From Plastoroseomonas arctica (lineage in GTDB: Bacteria; Pseudomonadota; Alphaproteobacteria; Acetobacterales; Acetobacteraceae), in contig NZ_JAAEDH010000015.1 of assembly GCF_018128965.1 (NCBI RefSeq), forward strand, positions 1 to 64,000: a DNA stretch of 64,000 nt, read 5' to 3'. Positions 1 through 9,729 of the stretch are shown in pieces. A program made the translations under genes and the position numbers. Position 1 is the stretch's first letter; the number at the start of each line of letters is the position of its first letter. Below the pieces are notes generated by a model. The model saw only the letters and a list, made by a program, of their open reading frames with translations. It ran no database searches and was not told the DNA's origin.

Positions 1-2
1 TG

Positions 3-257
3 ATCGCCGGCTGGATGCCGCGCGCCCTGGCCGAGGCCGCGCGCGGACGCGCGCAGGTCGCCCATGCGGCGATGGCGCGGGACGCCGCGCAGGCGGCACT
101 CGCCCAGGCGCGGCGGCAGGAACAGGTTCTGGAGAGCCTCGCTGGAGCCCGCGCGGCGGCCCGCGCGCTCGAAGCTGCGCGGCGGGAGCAGGCGCGGCTG
201 GATGATCGCGCGCAGGCGGGGCACGGCCATCACGGCGAACTGGGGAGCATCCGATGA
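3..257 (+). CDS. Partial coiled-coil protein, possibly FliJ-like (5' end outside window)
   Basis: The frame is open from the window edge, so only the C-terminal part is seen. It is rich in Ala, Arg and Glu with heptad-like spacing, as expected of a long coiled coil, and has no membrane segment. Its stop overlaps the next start as ATGA, so the two are translationally coupled. The next product resembles a flagellar export chaperone, which makes a FliJ-like role reasonable; this is inference from context and composition, not from a diagnostic motif. Confidence 0.4.
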   Translation: MAGWMPRALAEAARGRAQVAHAAMARDAAQAALAQARRQEQVLESLAGARAAARALEAARREQARLDDRAQAGHGHHGELGSIR

Positions 258-595
258 GCGACACGCTGCTGGCGGCCGGCGAGGCGCTGGCCGCCACGCT
301 GATGGCCGAGACCGCCGCCCTCAAGGTGCCCGGCCATCCGCAGGCGGGCGCCCTCGGCGCGGCGAAGACGGCCGCGCTGGAGACCTTCGCGACCCTGCTC
401 GCCGCCGACCCGCCGCCGCCGCGGCAGATGCGTGCGATGCTGCTGCTGGCGAGGCTGCGCCACCTCGCCGACGCCAACCAGGCGGCGTTGGAATCCGCGC
501 TTCGGGTGCAGGCGGCGGTGCTCGAGGTGCTGCACGACGCGATGCAGCGCGGCGAGGCAGCCGGCGGCCAGGCGGCGGTCTCCTTCCGGGTCTGA
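254..595 (+). CDS. Small helical protein, FlgN-like flagellar chaperone candidate
   Basis: This 113-residue, all-helical, Ala/Leu-rich protein has no signal peptide. The region around residues 70-95 (RLRHLADANQAALESALRVQ) resembles the conserved stretch of alphaproteobacterial FlgN-type chaperones, where a Leu/Ala-rich helix precedes an 'N..ALE.A..VQ' pattern. FlgN proteins hold hook-filament junction proteins before export. The start overlaps the stop of the upstream coiled-coil gene. No other flagellar gene lies in view, so the assignment is tentative; an unrelated helical protein is the alternative. Confidence 0.42.
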   Translation: MSDTLLAAGEALAATLMAETAALKVPGHPQAGALGAAKTAALETFATLLAADPPPPRQMRAMLLLARLRHLADANQAALESALRVQAAVLEVLHDAMQRGEAAGGQAAVSFRV

Positions 596-677
596 CCGGG
601 CGCGGTTCTCAAGCCGCGCCGGCGGTGGCAGGCTGGCGCGGAAGGGGCGCGCACTGCCCCAAGGGAGCGACCGCGCC

Positions 678-1643
678 ATGGCTATCACCAAGCGAGCCCT
701 GCTGGCCGCCCCCCTGCTGCTGTCAGGCGTCGCCCGGGCGCAGGTTTGGCCCAGCCGCGCCATCACCATCATGGTGCCCAACCCGCCCGGCGGCGGCAGC
801 GATTTCGCCGCGCGCCTGTTCACCGAGGGTTTGTCGCAGGCGCTCGGCCAGCCGGTGGTGATCGACAACCGGCCGGGTGCGAACGGCAATATCGGCATCA
901 TGGCGGCGGTGCGCGCCGTGCCCGACGGGCACACCCTGCTGATGCAGTATTCCGGCTACCACGCCGGCAACCCCGCGATGATGCGCAACCTCGCCTGGGA
1001 CCCCGTGCGCGATCTGGCGCCCGTGGGCATGGCGACCATGGCGCCGCACGTGGTCCTCGCGGCACCCAACCTGCCGGCGAATACGCTGGCCGAGTTCATC
1101 GCCTATGCGCGGGCCAATCCGGGCCGGGTGAACTTCGCCTCCTCCGGCAATGGCTCGATCCAGCACATCGCGGGCGAGGTGCTGTCGCGCGCGATCGGCG
1201 CGCCCATGGTCCACGTGCCCTATCGCGGCGCAGCACCCGCGCTCCAGGATGTCGCCGGCGGGCGCGTCGAGATCTTTATCACCACGCCCTCCTCGGGCAT
1301 CGCGCTGGTCCAGGCCGGCCGGATCAAGGCGCTGGCCACGGCAAGTGCCGAGCGCAGCCCCGCGCTGCCCGACGTACCCACCACGGCCGAGGCTGGGCTG
1401 CCCGGCTACACCATGGATGCCTGGTTCGCCTTCTTCGCCCCCGCCGGCGTGCCCGAGCCGGTGCTGGAGCGGCTGAACGCCACGCTTCGCAGCCTCGCCG
1501 CGGACCCGGTCATCCGCCGTCGCGCCGAGGAGGGCGGCACCCGCCTCGCGGCGATGACGCGGGCCGAGCTCGACACGCTGGCGCGGGCGGAGATCGAGAG
1601 CCTGGGCGCGGTGATCCGCGGCGCCGGCATCGTGCTCGAATGA
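678..1643 (+). CDS. Bug/TctC-family tripartite tricarboxylate receptor
   Basis: This 321-residue periplasmic solute-binding protein has a signal peptide (residues 1-22, ending near ARAQ). The Bug family landmarks are present: a VPNPPGGGSDF loop near residue 38, 'IDNRPGANGNIG', 'PDGHTLL' and the 'HVPYRGAAPALQD' segment that shapes the ligand pocket. Known members bind carboxylates or small amides for TctAB-type transport or for signalling. No TctA or TctB membrane subunit is nearby, so it is an orphan receptor. The ATG at 678 follows an AGGGAG-like ribosome site and places the signal peptide at the N terminus. Ligand unknown. Confidence 0.92.
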   Translation: MAITKRALLAAPLLLSGVARAQVWPSRAITIMVPNPPGGGSDFAARLFTEGLSQALGQPVVIDNRPGANGNIGIMAAVRAVPDGHTLLMQYSGYHAGNPAMMRNLAWDPVRDLAPVGMATMAPHVVLAAPNLPANTLAEFIAYARANPGRVNFASSGNGSIQHIAGEVLSRAIGAPMVHVPYRGAAPALQDVAGGRVEIFITTPSSGIALVQAGRIKALATASAERSPALPDVPTTAEAGLPGYTMDAWFAFFAPAGVPEPVLERLNATLRSLAADPVIRRRAEEGGTRLAAMTRAELDTLARAEIESLGAVIRGAGIVLE

Positions 1644-1737
1644 CCGGAGTGCTGGCGTCTTAATAATGGTGAAATAACGCCCGATTCCGGGAGAAAGCGC
1701 TAGGGTTCTCGCCTGAGTGTTGGTTCGGAGGCGCTCC

Positions 1738-3639
1738 ATGGCTCGGGACTTCGTCGCACGCAACCCTGCCCCCGCCTACAGCGTGGAAGGGCTATCGCAC
1801 CTGGTACAGGAAATCGACGCGCTGCTCGGGCATCTTGCCCGCGCCGAGCCTGGCGCGCTCGAGGCCTGCTTCATGGACAGCCGCGGCGCCGGCACCGCGG
1901 CCCCCAAGGTGCAGCCGCCGCGCGCCATGGACACCGCGCCGGAAACCCTGCGCGGCTTCGTCGAGCGCGTGGCCGCGATCACCGTCGCCTTTTCCTCCCG
2001 CGCCGGGCACATCGCCGACGCCAAGGAGCTGATGCCGCCCAACGACTACTCCTTCCTGCTGGAGGTGCGCAGCTTCCTCGCGCAGCTGGTGCTGCCGGCT
2101 TCGGTCGACACCATCCTGGTGACCCAGGGCTACCATGACGGTCTCGCCTGCCTGGCGCGCGTGCCGGGCTGGTTCGCGCGGATCGGGGCGACGCTGGGCG
2201 CGGTGATGCCGGACCTCCGTCGCGACCGGCGCGGCGGGCCTGCGCTCGCGCCCTGCCTGGCGGCGCCGCCGCACACGACCGGGGCGCCCGAGCCCGTGCG
2301 CCTGCATCCGGCCACGGAATCCGGCTGGCGCTTCGCCGGGCTCGCGCGACGGCTGCGGCAGACCGCCGTGTTCATGGTGTTCGTGACGCTCACCTTCGCG
2401 CTGTATGTGTTTTCGGGGAAGACGCTGCAGGAGGAGGCGCAGCGCCTGCAAACGTCGCTGGGCGGCATCCAGCAGCAGATCGACAGCGATTTCGATCGCA
2501 ATGCGCCACGCGCCCCGGGGGCGATCGACCGCTCGCCGGTGCTCACCGACCGGATGGGTCAGCTGCGCGAGGCGGGCTTCGTGTTCGACCCGACGCTGTC
2601 CTATTGCGACCAGCCCTTCCTCGACGACACCGGCATCATCCGCTACGCGCGCCCGTCGCAGGAGCTGAACTGCAATCGGCTGTGGGGCGTGAACCGGGCC
2701 GTCAACCAGAACAACCGCCAGATGCAGGCGTGGATCGCGCCGGCCCTGTGGCCCGGCTTCAGCTGGCTGTTCGGCCTGTTCGACGTGGTGGCAAGCGATA
2801 CCGATGCGCAGGTGCAGGAGGATGGCCGCCCCATGCGCGCCGAGCGGCTGCGGCTGCGCAATCGCGTCGGACTGCTGCGCGTCTTTCCCGAAAATGCCCG
2901 GTTGATCAGCGCGCCGGAAGCCGAGGCGCTGGCGCTCCGCCGGGCCTGCGAAACCTCGGAGCGCACCAAGGGCGACGCCCCGAGCCTGCGCGCCGGCGCC
3001 AATCCGCCCGAGCCCGTCCAGGCGGTCCAGTCGCCCGATCCGTCGCAGCCCCCGCAGGACGCACCGCCCCCGGCCGCACCCACTCCACCTGCCGCCCCCG
3101 CGCCGCGGGCGATTAGCTGCGGGTCGGGCCTGCAGCCGGCTATGTTCACCACCATGGTCGTCGAGCGGGACCGCATCCTGCAGAACGCCACCGACCAGTT
3201 CCTGCAGATGCGCCTGGCACTGCCGATCAACGCCCAGACCGAGCGGGCCAGCCCGATCCGGGTGCGCGTGGTGATCGAGGGCCTCACGCTCTATGTGCTG
3301 CCGGTGCTGTTCGCGGTGCTCGGCGCCTTCGTCTCGGTGCTGCGGGAGATCAGGCGGCGCGCGGACGCCGCGCTGCTTACGCTCACCGAGCAGTCGCGCA
3401 TGCTGACCACATTGGTGTTGGGCGCCTCATTCGGCGCCGTGGTGTCGCTGCTGGCCGAGATCTTGCGCGGCGGCAGCACCGCCTCGCCGACCGCGGCGGC
3501 GATCTCGCTCGGCCTGTGGCCGCTCGCCTTCCTCGCTGGCTATGCGGTGAGCCATGTGTTCCGCATGCTGGATGCGGCGGTCGATCGCATCTTCGGCCAG
3601 CGCCAGCCGCCGGACCGGCCGGCGGTGCGGGAGGCTTGA
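1738..3639 (+). CDS. Large membrane protein of unknown function
   Basis: This product of about 633 residues is not one I recognise. A soluble N-terminal part of roughly 200 residues is followed by a single hydrophobic segment near residues 209-226, then a long probably extracytoplasmic region with a Pro/Ala-rich linker around 425-460. Several hydrophobic segments lie in the last 120 residues (near 520-545, 570-590 and 600-620). The chosen ATG has GGAGG seven bases upstream; an in-frame GTG at 1717 is less likely. It is transcribed alone and converges with rnd. A sensor, a channel-like protein and an envelope scaffold are all possible. Confidence 0.75.
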   Translation: MARDFVARNPAPAYSVEGLSHLVQEIDALLGHLARAEPGALEACFMDSRGAGTAAPKVQPPRAMDTAPETLRGFVERVAAITVAFSSRAGHIADAKELMPPNDYSFLLEVRSFLAQLVLPASVDTILVTQGYHDGLACLARVPGWFARIGATLGAVMPDLRRDRRGGPALAPCLAAPPHTTGAPEPVRLHPATESGWRFAGLARRLRQTAVFMVFVTLTFALYVFSGKTLQEEAQRLQTSLGGIQQQIDSDFDRNAPRAPGAIDRSPVLTDRMGQLREAGFVFDPTLSYCDQPFLDDTGIIRYARPSQELNCNRLWGVNRAVNQNNRQMQAWIAPALWPGFSWLFGLFDVVASDTDAQVQEDGRPMRAERLRLRNRVGLLRVFPENARLISAPEAEALALRRACETSERTKGDAPSLRAGANPPEPVQAVQSPDPSQPPQDAPPPAAPTPPAAPAPRAISCGSGLQPAMFTTMVVERDRILQNATDQFLQMRLALPINAQTERASPIRVRVVIEGLTLYVLPVLFAVLGAFVSVLREIRRRADAALLTLTEQSRMLTTLVLGASFGAVVSLLAEILRGGSTASPTAAAISLGLWPLAFLAGYAVSHVFRMLDAAVDRIFGQRQPPDRPAVREA

Positions 3640-3756
3640 TTGCAGCGGTCATGAAGAATGGCCGCCGCAATCACGGCTTTTCATGCCCTCAGGCGGCGGG
3701 CACCGCCTTCGGCGGCTTGCATCGTCGGACAACCGGCGTTCGCCCATTCGAGCTCG

Positions 3757-3775
3757 CGGCCCGCATGGCGGGCCG
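3757..3775. terminator. GC hairpin between convergent genes
   Basis: Perfect 8-base arms (CGGCCCGC / GCGGGCCG) are separated by ATG, in the space between two converging genes. There is no T-run on either strand, so it may be a bidirectional attenuating hairpin or chance in GC-rich DNA. Confidence 0.35.
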
Positions 3776-3807
3776 AAGGCTGAGGACCCAAGGCGCCAGG
3801 TCGTCGC

Positions 3808-4989
3808 CTACTCCGCCGCGATCAGCTTGATCCGCTTGCCCTCGACGCCGAGTGCCAGCCGTCCAGCCTTCAGGTTCAGCGCCGCCTCGCCGAACACCGT
3901 CCGGCGCCAGCCATGCAGGGCGGGGACATCGCCTTCCCCGGTCGCGAGCTTGTCGAGCTCCTCGCTGTTGGCGAGCAGCTTGGGCGCCACGTCATGCTCC
4001 TCACTCTTCGCCGCCAGCAACACCTTGAGCAGCGCGATCAGCGCGGGCGAGGGGGCGGGGCCAGTGCGTTCGCGCGCCGCCTCGGGCAGTGCCGCGTCGG
4101 GCAGGTTGGCGCCGGCCTGGATGGCGGCCAGCAGCGTCACGCCCGACTTGCCGCGCGCGAAACCCTCGCTGATGCCGCGCGCGCGGGATAGCGCATTGGC
4201 ATCCGCCGGCACGGTTGCGGCGATTTCGAGCAGCGTCTCGTCCTTCACCAGGCGCTGGCGGGGGATGTTGATGCGCTGCGCCTCGATCTCGCGCCAGGCG
4301 GTGATGGCCTGCAGCACGCCGAGGAAGCGACGGTTCTGGGTGCGCGGCTTGAGGCGCTCCCACGCGGTTTCGGGGTCCTGGCGGTAGGTGGCGGGCTCGT
4401 GCAGGGCGGCCATCTCCTCGGCGACCCAGCTGTCGCGGCCGTCTCGAGCGAGCTTGTCGCGGAGCGCCGTGTAGATGCGCCGCAGATGGGTCACGTCGGC
4501 CGCCGCATAAGCGATCTGCGAGGCGGAGAGCGGACGGGCCGACCAGTCCGAGAAGCGGTGCGCCTTGTCGATCTGGGCGCCGGCGAGCGCCCGGGCCAGC
4601 GCGTCGTAGCTCACCTGGTCGCCGAAGCCCGCGACCATCGCGGCCACCTGGGTGTCGAACATCGGGGTCGGCACGGCGCCGTATTTGAGCAGGAAGATCT
4701 CGATGTCCTGCCGCGCGGCATGGAACACCTTGGTCACCGCCGTGTTCGCCAGCAGCACGCCGAGCGGGGCCAGGTCGAGGCCGGGTGCTAGGGCATCCAC
4801 CACGGCGACGTCGTGCGTGCCCGCGAGCTGGATGACGCAGAGCTCCGGCCAATAGGTGCGCTCGCGCATGAATTCGGTGTCGACGGTCACGAAATCCTCG
4901 CCGCCAAGGCGTTCGCATAGCGCGGCGAGGTCTGCGGATTCGGTGATCAGGACGGTGTCGGGATCGGGTTCGGGGAGGCGACGGCTCAT
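3808..4989 (-). CDS. rnd: Ribonuclease D
   Basis: This DEDDy 3'-5' exoribonuclease (393 residues) trims tRNA and other stable RNA 3' ends. The exonuclease domain shows motif I (VDTEFMRERTYWP), motif II (HAARQDIEIF) and motif III with the catalytic Tyr and Asp (QIAYAAADVTHL). The C-terminal half carries the HRDC-type regions usual in RNase D, such as 'WERLKPRTQNRR' and 'RQRLVKDETLLEIA'. Length matches the family. The start giving MSRRLPEPD lies just before the conserved domain; a longer in-frame extension to 5328 runs under another gene and is rejected. Confidence 0.95.
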   Translation of the reverse strand: MSRRLPEPDPDTVLITESADLAALCERLGGEDFVTVDTEFMRERTYWPELCVIQLAGTHDVAVVDALAPGLDLAPLGVLLANTAVTKVFHAARQDIEIFLLKYGAVPTPMFDTQVAAMVAGFGDQVSYDALARALAGAQIDKAHRFSDWSARPLSASQIAYAAADVTHLRRIYTALRDKLARDGRDSWVAEEMAALHEPATYRQDPETAWERLKPRTQNRRFLGVLQAITAWREIEAQRINIPRQRLVKDETLLEIAATVPADANALSRARGISEGFARGKSGVTLLAAIQAGANLPDAALPEAARERTGPAPSPALIALLKVLLAAKSEEHDVAPKLLANSEELDKLATGEGDVPALHGWRRTVFGEAALNLKAGRLALGVEGKRIKLIAAE

Positions 4990-5100
4990 GGGGAAAACTT
5001 CTAGCGCCCGGGCGAGCCGCCGGATAGCCGCCCGGGTTTGGGGTGGTTTCGGGCCTGATCGCCGCGCTAGCCTCGGACCATGCGAAGCCAGGAGGCGAGG

Positions 5101-6024
5101 ATGCGGCGGCGGCGTGTTCTGGGTGGATTGGGGATGGCGACGCTCGCCGGCACGGCGGGCGCGCAGCCGGCGCCGCGCCCGCTGGCGGTCTATCCCAATG
5201 GCACCTTCCTCGAAAACCTGATCCTGCGGAATGACGGCTCGGTGCTGTTCACCAGCTACTTCGCGCGGCGCATCGAATCGCACTTGCCGGGGATCGGCGC
5301 GGCGGCCTTCGCGGAGGTCGATGGGCACCCGGTGAGCCTCGCCGCGCTACCGCAGGGGGGGTACGCACTCGCGATCCATGGTGCGCCCTTCACCGGTGGT
5401 CCCGCGGCGTTGCGCGGTGGCTGCGCGGTGCTGATCCTCGACCCGGCGGGGCGCGAGGAGCGGCGCATCGCGCTGCCCGAGGCGATCTTCCTCAATGGCT
5501 GCCTGCTGCGCGCCGATGGCTCGCTGCTGGTGGTGGATGCGGCGCTGGGCCGCATCTGGGCGGTCGAGCTCGGCGGCGGCACGGTGCGCGTGTGGCTCGA
5601 GGATGCGGCTTTCGCGCCTGATCCGGCGCGGCCCGGACTGCCCGGCGTGAACGGCATCAAGCCATCGCTCGATGGCGCGTCGCTGCTGGTCTCCAACTCG
5701 GCGAGCCAATCCCTGATGAGCGTGCCACTCGGACGCGCCGGTGCGCCGGGCGGTCCGCCCGTGCCGGTCGCGCGCTTCCCGGGCATCGATGATTTCTGGG
5801 TCATGCCCGATGGGGTGATCTGGGCCGCGACGCATGGCCCCGCGATTGCGCGGCTGCGCCCGGGTGCCGCGACGCCGGAGGTGTTTCCCGCGCTCGGCCT
5901 CGAGGGCAACACTGCGCTCATCCCCGCGCCGGATGGCAGCGGGCTCTATGTGCTGGGCACCGGCGGGCTCGCCGAGGGTGGGCGCGGGGAGGCGATGCTG
6001 GCGCTGTTCCCCTGGCCTGCATGA
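5101..6024 (+). CDS. Secreted SMP-30/gluconolactonase-like beta-propeller protein
   Basis: This 307-residue protein begins with a twin-arginine-like leader (MRRRRVLGG, then a hydrophobic run ending AGAQ), so Tat export is likely. The rest has repeated blades of the type 'F.NG..L..DGSLLVVDAA.GRIW' and 'PGVNGIKPSLDGASLLVSNS', as in SMP-30, strictosidine-synthase-like and gluconolactonase propellers. These usually bind a divalent metal and hydrolyse lactones, but the substrate cannot be read here. The ATG at 5101 has AGGAGG five bases upstream. It is divergent from rnd and precedes aspS. Confidence 0.75.
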   Translation: MRRRRVLGGLGMATLAGTAGAQPAPRPLAVYPNGTFLENLILRNDGSVLFTSYFARRIESHLPGIGAAAFAEVDGHPVSLAALPQGGYALAIHGAPFTGGPAALRGGCAVLILDPAGREERRIALPEAIFLNGCLLRADGSLLVVDAALGRIWAVELGGGTVRVWLEDAAFAPDPARPGLPGVNGIKPSLDGASLLVSNSASQSLMSVPLGRAGAPGGPPVPVARFPGIDDFWVMPDGVIWAATHGPAIARLRPGAATPEVFPALGLEGNTALIPAPDGSGLYVLGTGGLAEGGRGEAMLALFPWPA

Positions 6025-6101
6025 GCCGCCGGAAGGGTTGACAGTCACGCGGGGCAAGCCCCTTTTGCCGCCCTCCCGCAACTGAACTTCCAGGTTGATC
6101 C

Positions 6102-7916
6102 ATGCACGCCTATCGCACCCACACCTGCGCCGGCCTCCGTGCCTCCGATGCCGGGGCTGTCGCGCGCCTGTCGGGCTGGGTGCATCGCAAGCGCGACCAT
6201 GGCGGGCTTCTGTTCCTCGATCTGCGTGACCATCACGGGCTGACGCAATGCGTGGTGGCGCAGGGATCCGCGATGCTCGCGACGCTGGAGGCGCTGCGGC
6301 CAGAGAGCGTGGTGACCGTCACGGGCGAGGTGGTGCTGCGCGCGCCGGGCACGGTGAACGCGAAGCTGCCGACCGGCGAGATCGAGCTGCGGGTGCGCGA
6401 GGTGACGGTGCAATCCGCCGCCGAGCAGCTGCCCATCCAGGTCGCGGGCGAGCAGGAGTTCCCCGAGGATCTGCGGCTGCGCTACCGCTTCCTCGACCTG
6501 CGCCGCGAGAAGCCGCATCGCAACCTGATGCTGCGCTCATCGGTGATCGCCTCGATCCGCCGGCGCATGATCGAGCAGGGTTTTACGGAGTTCCAGACGC
6601 CGATCCTGACAGCGAGCAGCCCCGAGGGCGCACGCGACTTCCTGGTGCCGGCACGGCTGCATCCGGGGAAATTCTACGCGCTGCCGCAGGCGCCGCAGCA
6701 GTTCAAGCAGCTCGCGATGGTGGCGGGCTTCGACCGCTACTTCCAGATCGCGCCCTGCTTCCGCGATGAGGCGTCGCGCGCCGACCGCTCGCCCGGCGAA
6801 TTCTACCAGCTTGATTTCGAGATGAGCTTCGTCACGCAGGAAGACGTCTTCGCCGCGATCGAGCCGGTGCTGGCCGGCGTCTTCGAGGAGTTCTGCGACT
6901 GGACCGGCACGCGGCGCGCGGTCACGCCCGCGCCGTTTCCGCGCATCCCCTTCGACCAGGCGATGCTGGAATTCGGCTCCGACAAGCCGGACCTGCGCAA
7001 CCCCATCCGTATCCGCGATGTCTCCGACCACTTCGCCGGCGGCGGCTTCGGCCTGTTCGAGAAGGTGACGGCCGGCGGCGGCGTGGTCCGCGCCATCCCC
7101 GCACCGGGGGCCGCGTCTCAGCCGCGGCGCTTCTTCGACACCATGAACGAGTGGGCGCGGGGCGAGGGCGCCGGCGGCCTGGGCTACATCGCCTTCGAGG
7201 CCGGTGAGGCCAAGGGTCCCATCGCGAAGAACCTGCAGCCCGAGCGCGTCGCGGCCATCAAGGACGCCTGCGGCCTCGCCGATGGCGACGCGGTGTTCTT
7301 CGCCGCCGGCAAACCCGCCGATGTCGCAAAGATCGCCGGCAAGGCGCGCGCCCGCCTCGGCAACGAGCTCGGCCTGGTCGAGAAGGACGCCTACCGCTTC
7401 TGCTGGGTCACCGACTTCCCGATGTACGAGATGAACGAGGAGACCGGGCAGATCGACTTCAGCCACAACCCCTTCTCCATGCCGCAAGGGGAGCTGGAGG
7501 CCTTGAACACGCAGGACCCGCTGACCATCAAGGCTTTTCAGTATGACATCGTGTGCAACGGCATCGAGCTTTCCAGCGGTGCCATCCGCAACCACCGCCC
7601 CGACATCATGCTCCGCGCCTTCGAGATCGCGGGCTATGGCGCCGATGTGGTCGAGGCGCGGTTCGGCGGCATGCTCAACGCCTTCCGCTACGGCGCGCCG
7701 CCGCATGGTGGCTCGGCGCCGGGCATCGACCGCATCGTGATGCTGCTGGCCGACGAGCCCAACATCCGCGAGGTGATCCTGTTCCCGATGAACCAGCAGG
7801 CGGAAGATCTGATGATGGGCGCGCCGGCCGAGGTGGAGCCCGCACGCCTGAAGGAATTGTCGATCAGGCTGGATATCGCGCCGCCCAAGGGTGCGGCGGC
7901 GGGCAAGGCTCCCTAA
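6102..7916 (+). CDS. aspS: Aspartyl-tRNA synthetase, probably non-discriminating
   Basis: This class II synthetase (604 residues) charges tRNA-Asp. An N-terminal OB-fold anticodon domain ([13 protein letters not shown]) precedes motif 2 ([10 protein letters not shown], then [10 protein letters not shown]), the bacterial GAD insertion, and motif 3 ([14 protein letters not shown] near residue 545). His33 in the RDHGG loop is the residue reported in non-discriminating AspRS; discriminating enzymes such as that of E. coli carry Leu there. This suggests it also charges tRNA-Asn for GatCAB correction. That functional reading is inference, while the enzyme identity is secure. The DUF1849 gene follows within 30 bases. 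Confidence 0.97.
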   Translation: MHAYRTHTCAGLRASDAGAVARLSGWVHRKRDHGGLLFLDLRDHHGLTQCVVAQGSAMLATLEALRPESVVTVTGEVVLRAPGTVNAKLPTGEIELRVREVTVQSAAEQLPIQVAGEQEFPEDLRLRYRFLDLRREKPHRNLMLRSSVIASIRRRMIEQGFTEFQTPILTASSPEGARDFLVPARLHPGKFYALPQAPQQFKQLAMVAGFDRYFQIAPCFRDEASRADRSPGEFYQLDFEMSFVTQEDVFAAIEPVLAGVFEEFCDWTGTRRAVTPAPFPRIPFDQAMLEFGSDKPDLRNPIRIRDVSDHFAGGGFGLFEKVTAGGGVVRAIPAPGAASQPRRFFDTMNEWARGEGAGGLGYIAFEAGEAKGPIAKNLQPERVAAIKDACGLADGDAVFFAAGKPADVAKIAGKARARLGNELGLVEKDAYRFCWVTDFPMYEMNEETGQIDFSHNPFSMPQGELEALNTQDPLTIKAFQYDIVCNGIELSSGAIRNHRPDIMLRAFEIAGYGADVVEARFGGMLNAFRYGAPPHGGSAPGIDRIVMLLADEPNIREVILFPMNQQAEDLMMGAPAEVEPARLKELSIRLDIAPPKGAAAGKAP

Positions 7917-7945
7917 GTGCAGGGTTGCGGCGAAGGATGATGGCG

Positions 7946-8773
7946 ATGCGGCGTGGTCTGGCCCTGGTTCTCGGGATGGCGTGTCTGGTGGGGGGAGCCG
8001 CGGCGCAGGTGCCGCTCGGCACGCCCATCGATGCGCGGCAGATGGTCGGCCATCGCGCCGCCTATCGCCTGGTGCTCGACCGCGCGCGCGACAACTCCGA
8101 CATCGCCCAGGCCTCGGGCGCGATGCTGTTCGAGGTGCTGGACGCCTGCGACGGCTGGACCGTGCGCCAGCGCCTGACGCTGAAGCTCACCGACCGCGAC
8201 GGCAACGAGACCGAGACCGTCTCCGACTACTCCACCTATGAGACGCGCGACGGCACGCGGCTGCGCTTCGCGCTCACCCAGTCGAGCCAGGGTGCGGTCA
8301 GCAGCCAGGTCCAGGGCGAGGCGGAGGTGACGGCCACCGGCGGCACCGTGCGCTTCGCCCAGCCCAATGCGCGCGAGATCGCGCTACCGGCCGGCACGCT
8401 GCTGCCGATGGCGCACACCATCGCCACGCTGAACGCGGCGCGCGCCGGAACCCGCATCCTCGCCGTGCCGCTGCTCGACGGCACCACCGCGAGCGGTCCG
8501 CAGGACACCACGACGGTGATGTCCGCCTGGCAGGCGGCGGCGATGACCGACCCGCGCTTCCCCGCGCTGATCCCGCTCGGCTCCTCGCGCATGCGCATCG
8601 CCTTCTTCGACCGAGACCAGACGAGCCAGAGCGGCGGCGCCGGCACGCCGGACTACGAGGTGAGCCTGCGCTACTACGAGAACGGCGTGGCCGACGAGCT
8701 GAAGATGGATTTCGGCGAGTTCGTGGTCGATGGCCGCATGGTCGAGCTCGCGGTGCTTCCCTCGCCCTGCTGA
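7946..8773 (+). CDS. EipB/DUF1849 cell envelope integrity protein
   Basis: This exported protein (about 275 residues) belongs to the alphaproteobacterial DUF1849 family, whose Brucella member EipB is a periplasmic beta-spiral protein needed for envelope integrity. Family hallmarks are the opening 'HRA.YRLVLD', 'G.MLFEVLDACDGWTVRQR' and 'SDYSTYE', a C-terminal 'YEVSLRYYENGVADELKMDFG', and two Cys (one mid-protein, one at the C terminus) that can form a disulfide. A signal peptide ends near GAAAQ. The third of three in-frame ATGs is chosen because AAGGA sits eight bases upstream; 7937 is the longer alternative. Confidence 0.85.
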   Translation: MRRGLALVLGMACLVGGAAAQVPLGTPIDARQMVGHRAAYRLVLDRARDNSDIAQASGAMLFEVLDACDGWTVRQRLTLKLTDRDGNETETVSDYSTYETRDGTRLRFALTQSSQGAVSSQVQGEAEVTATGGTVRFAQPNAREIALPAGTLLPMAHTIATLNAARAGTRILAVPLLDGTTASGPQDTTTVMSAWQAAAMTDPRFPALIPLGSSRMRIAFFDRDQTSQSGGAGTPDYEVSLRYYENGVADELKMDFGEFVVDGRMVELAVLPSPC

Positions 8774-8804
8774 GATCGGCTTCGCGCCGGGTCGCGCCAG
8801 CGGA

Positions 8805-9713
8805 TCAGGCCGCGAGCTCGGTATTCGCGCCGCACAGCAGCACGCCCACCCGCGCCCCCTGTGGCGGCACCCAGGCGCCGGAGCGCAGTGCGGCGAGGGC
8901 CGCCGCACCGCCGGGCTCCACCAGCAGGCGGCACGCCTCCCAGATCGCGCCGCGCGCCTCGGCGATAGCGGCGTCGTTGACCAGCACACTTGTCACGCCA
9001 TGGGCGGCGATGGCAGCGAAGCCGAGCGCGCCGACCTGCCGCGCGCCGAGGCTGTCGGCGGCGAGGCCGCCGACCGGCGCCGGCACGGGACGCCCGGCGG
9101 CCAGCGCATCATGCAGGCTGGGGCATCCCTGTGGCTCCACGGCGACCAGGTGCTGCGCGGCATCCGCGCCCCAGTGCTGCGCCATCCCGCCGATGAGCCC
9201 GCCGCCACCGACCGCCACGAGCCAGTGCGTGCACGCCGGCGCATCCTCGGTGCATTCGAGTGCGACTGTGCCCTGGCCGGCGAGCACCTCGGGCTGGTCA
9301 TAGGCGTGGATGATGCGCGCGCCGGTCTCGGCGGCGCGTGCCTCCGAGGCGAGGCGGGCCTCGTCGTAGTTGGCACCCCCGATGACCAGCCGCGCGCCGA
9401 ACGCCCGGATGCGCGCGCGCTTTGCCTCGCCGCTGATCTCGGGGACGAAGATCTCGGCCGCGACGCCCAGCGCCTGCGCCGCGGCCGCGACCGCCGCGCC
9501 ATGGTTGCCGCCCGAGGCGGCGATGACGCCGGCGGCGGGCACCGGCAGCGCGAGGATACTGTTGAAGGCACCGCGCGCCTTGAAGCTGCCCGAGAGCTGC
9601 AGGCATTCGAGCTTCAGCGTGAGCGGCACGGAGGCGAGCACCCCCGCGGGCAAGCGCAGCATGGGCGTGCGCCGGATATAGGGGGCGATGCGGGCGGCGG
9701 CGGCACGGATCAT
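8805..9713 (-). CDS. Threonine dehydratase-like PLP enzyme (fold type II)
   Basis: This 302-residue enzyme of the serine/threonine dehydratase family has the PLP lysine in 'LSGSFKARGAFN', the Asn loop 'ASGGNHG', and the glycine-rich phosphate cradle 'VAVGGGGLIGG'. It lacks a regulatory ACT domain, like catabolic dehydratases and serine/threonine racemases. Likely reactions are deamination of Thr or Ser to 2-oxo acids, or of hydroxyaspartate-type substrates. The start at 9713 has AGGGA seven bases upstream and lies 16 bases after the preceding GNAT stop; the longer frame overlaps that gene. Substrate unresolved. Confidence 0.86.
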   Translation of the reverse strand: MIRAAAARIAPYIRRTPMLRLPAGVLASVPLTLKLECLQLSGSFKARGAFNSILALPVPAAGVIAASGGNHGAAVAAAAQALGVAAEIFVPEISGEAKRARIRAFGARLVIGGANYDEARLASEARAAETGARIIHAYDQPEVLAGQGTVALECTEDAPACTHWLVAVGGGGLIGGMAQHWGADAAQHLVAVEPQGCPSLHDALAAGRPVPAPVGGLAADSLGARQVGALGFAAIAAHGVTSVLVNDAAIAEARGAIWEACRLLVEPGGAAALAALRSGAWVPPQGARVGVLLCGANTELAA

Positions 9714-9729
9714 GGCGAGGGTCCCTGGA

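Noticed and set aside
5080-5328. N-terminal extension of RNase D to 5328
   Set aside because: The extension lies under the SMP-30-like gene and translates into Arg-rich sequence; the conserved domain begins after MSRRLPEPD.
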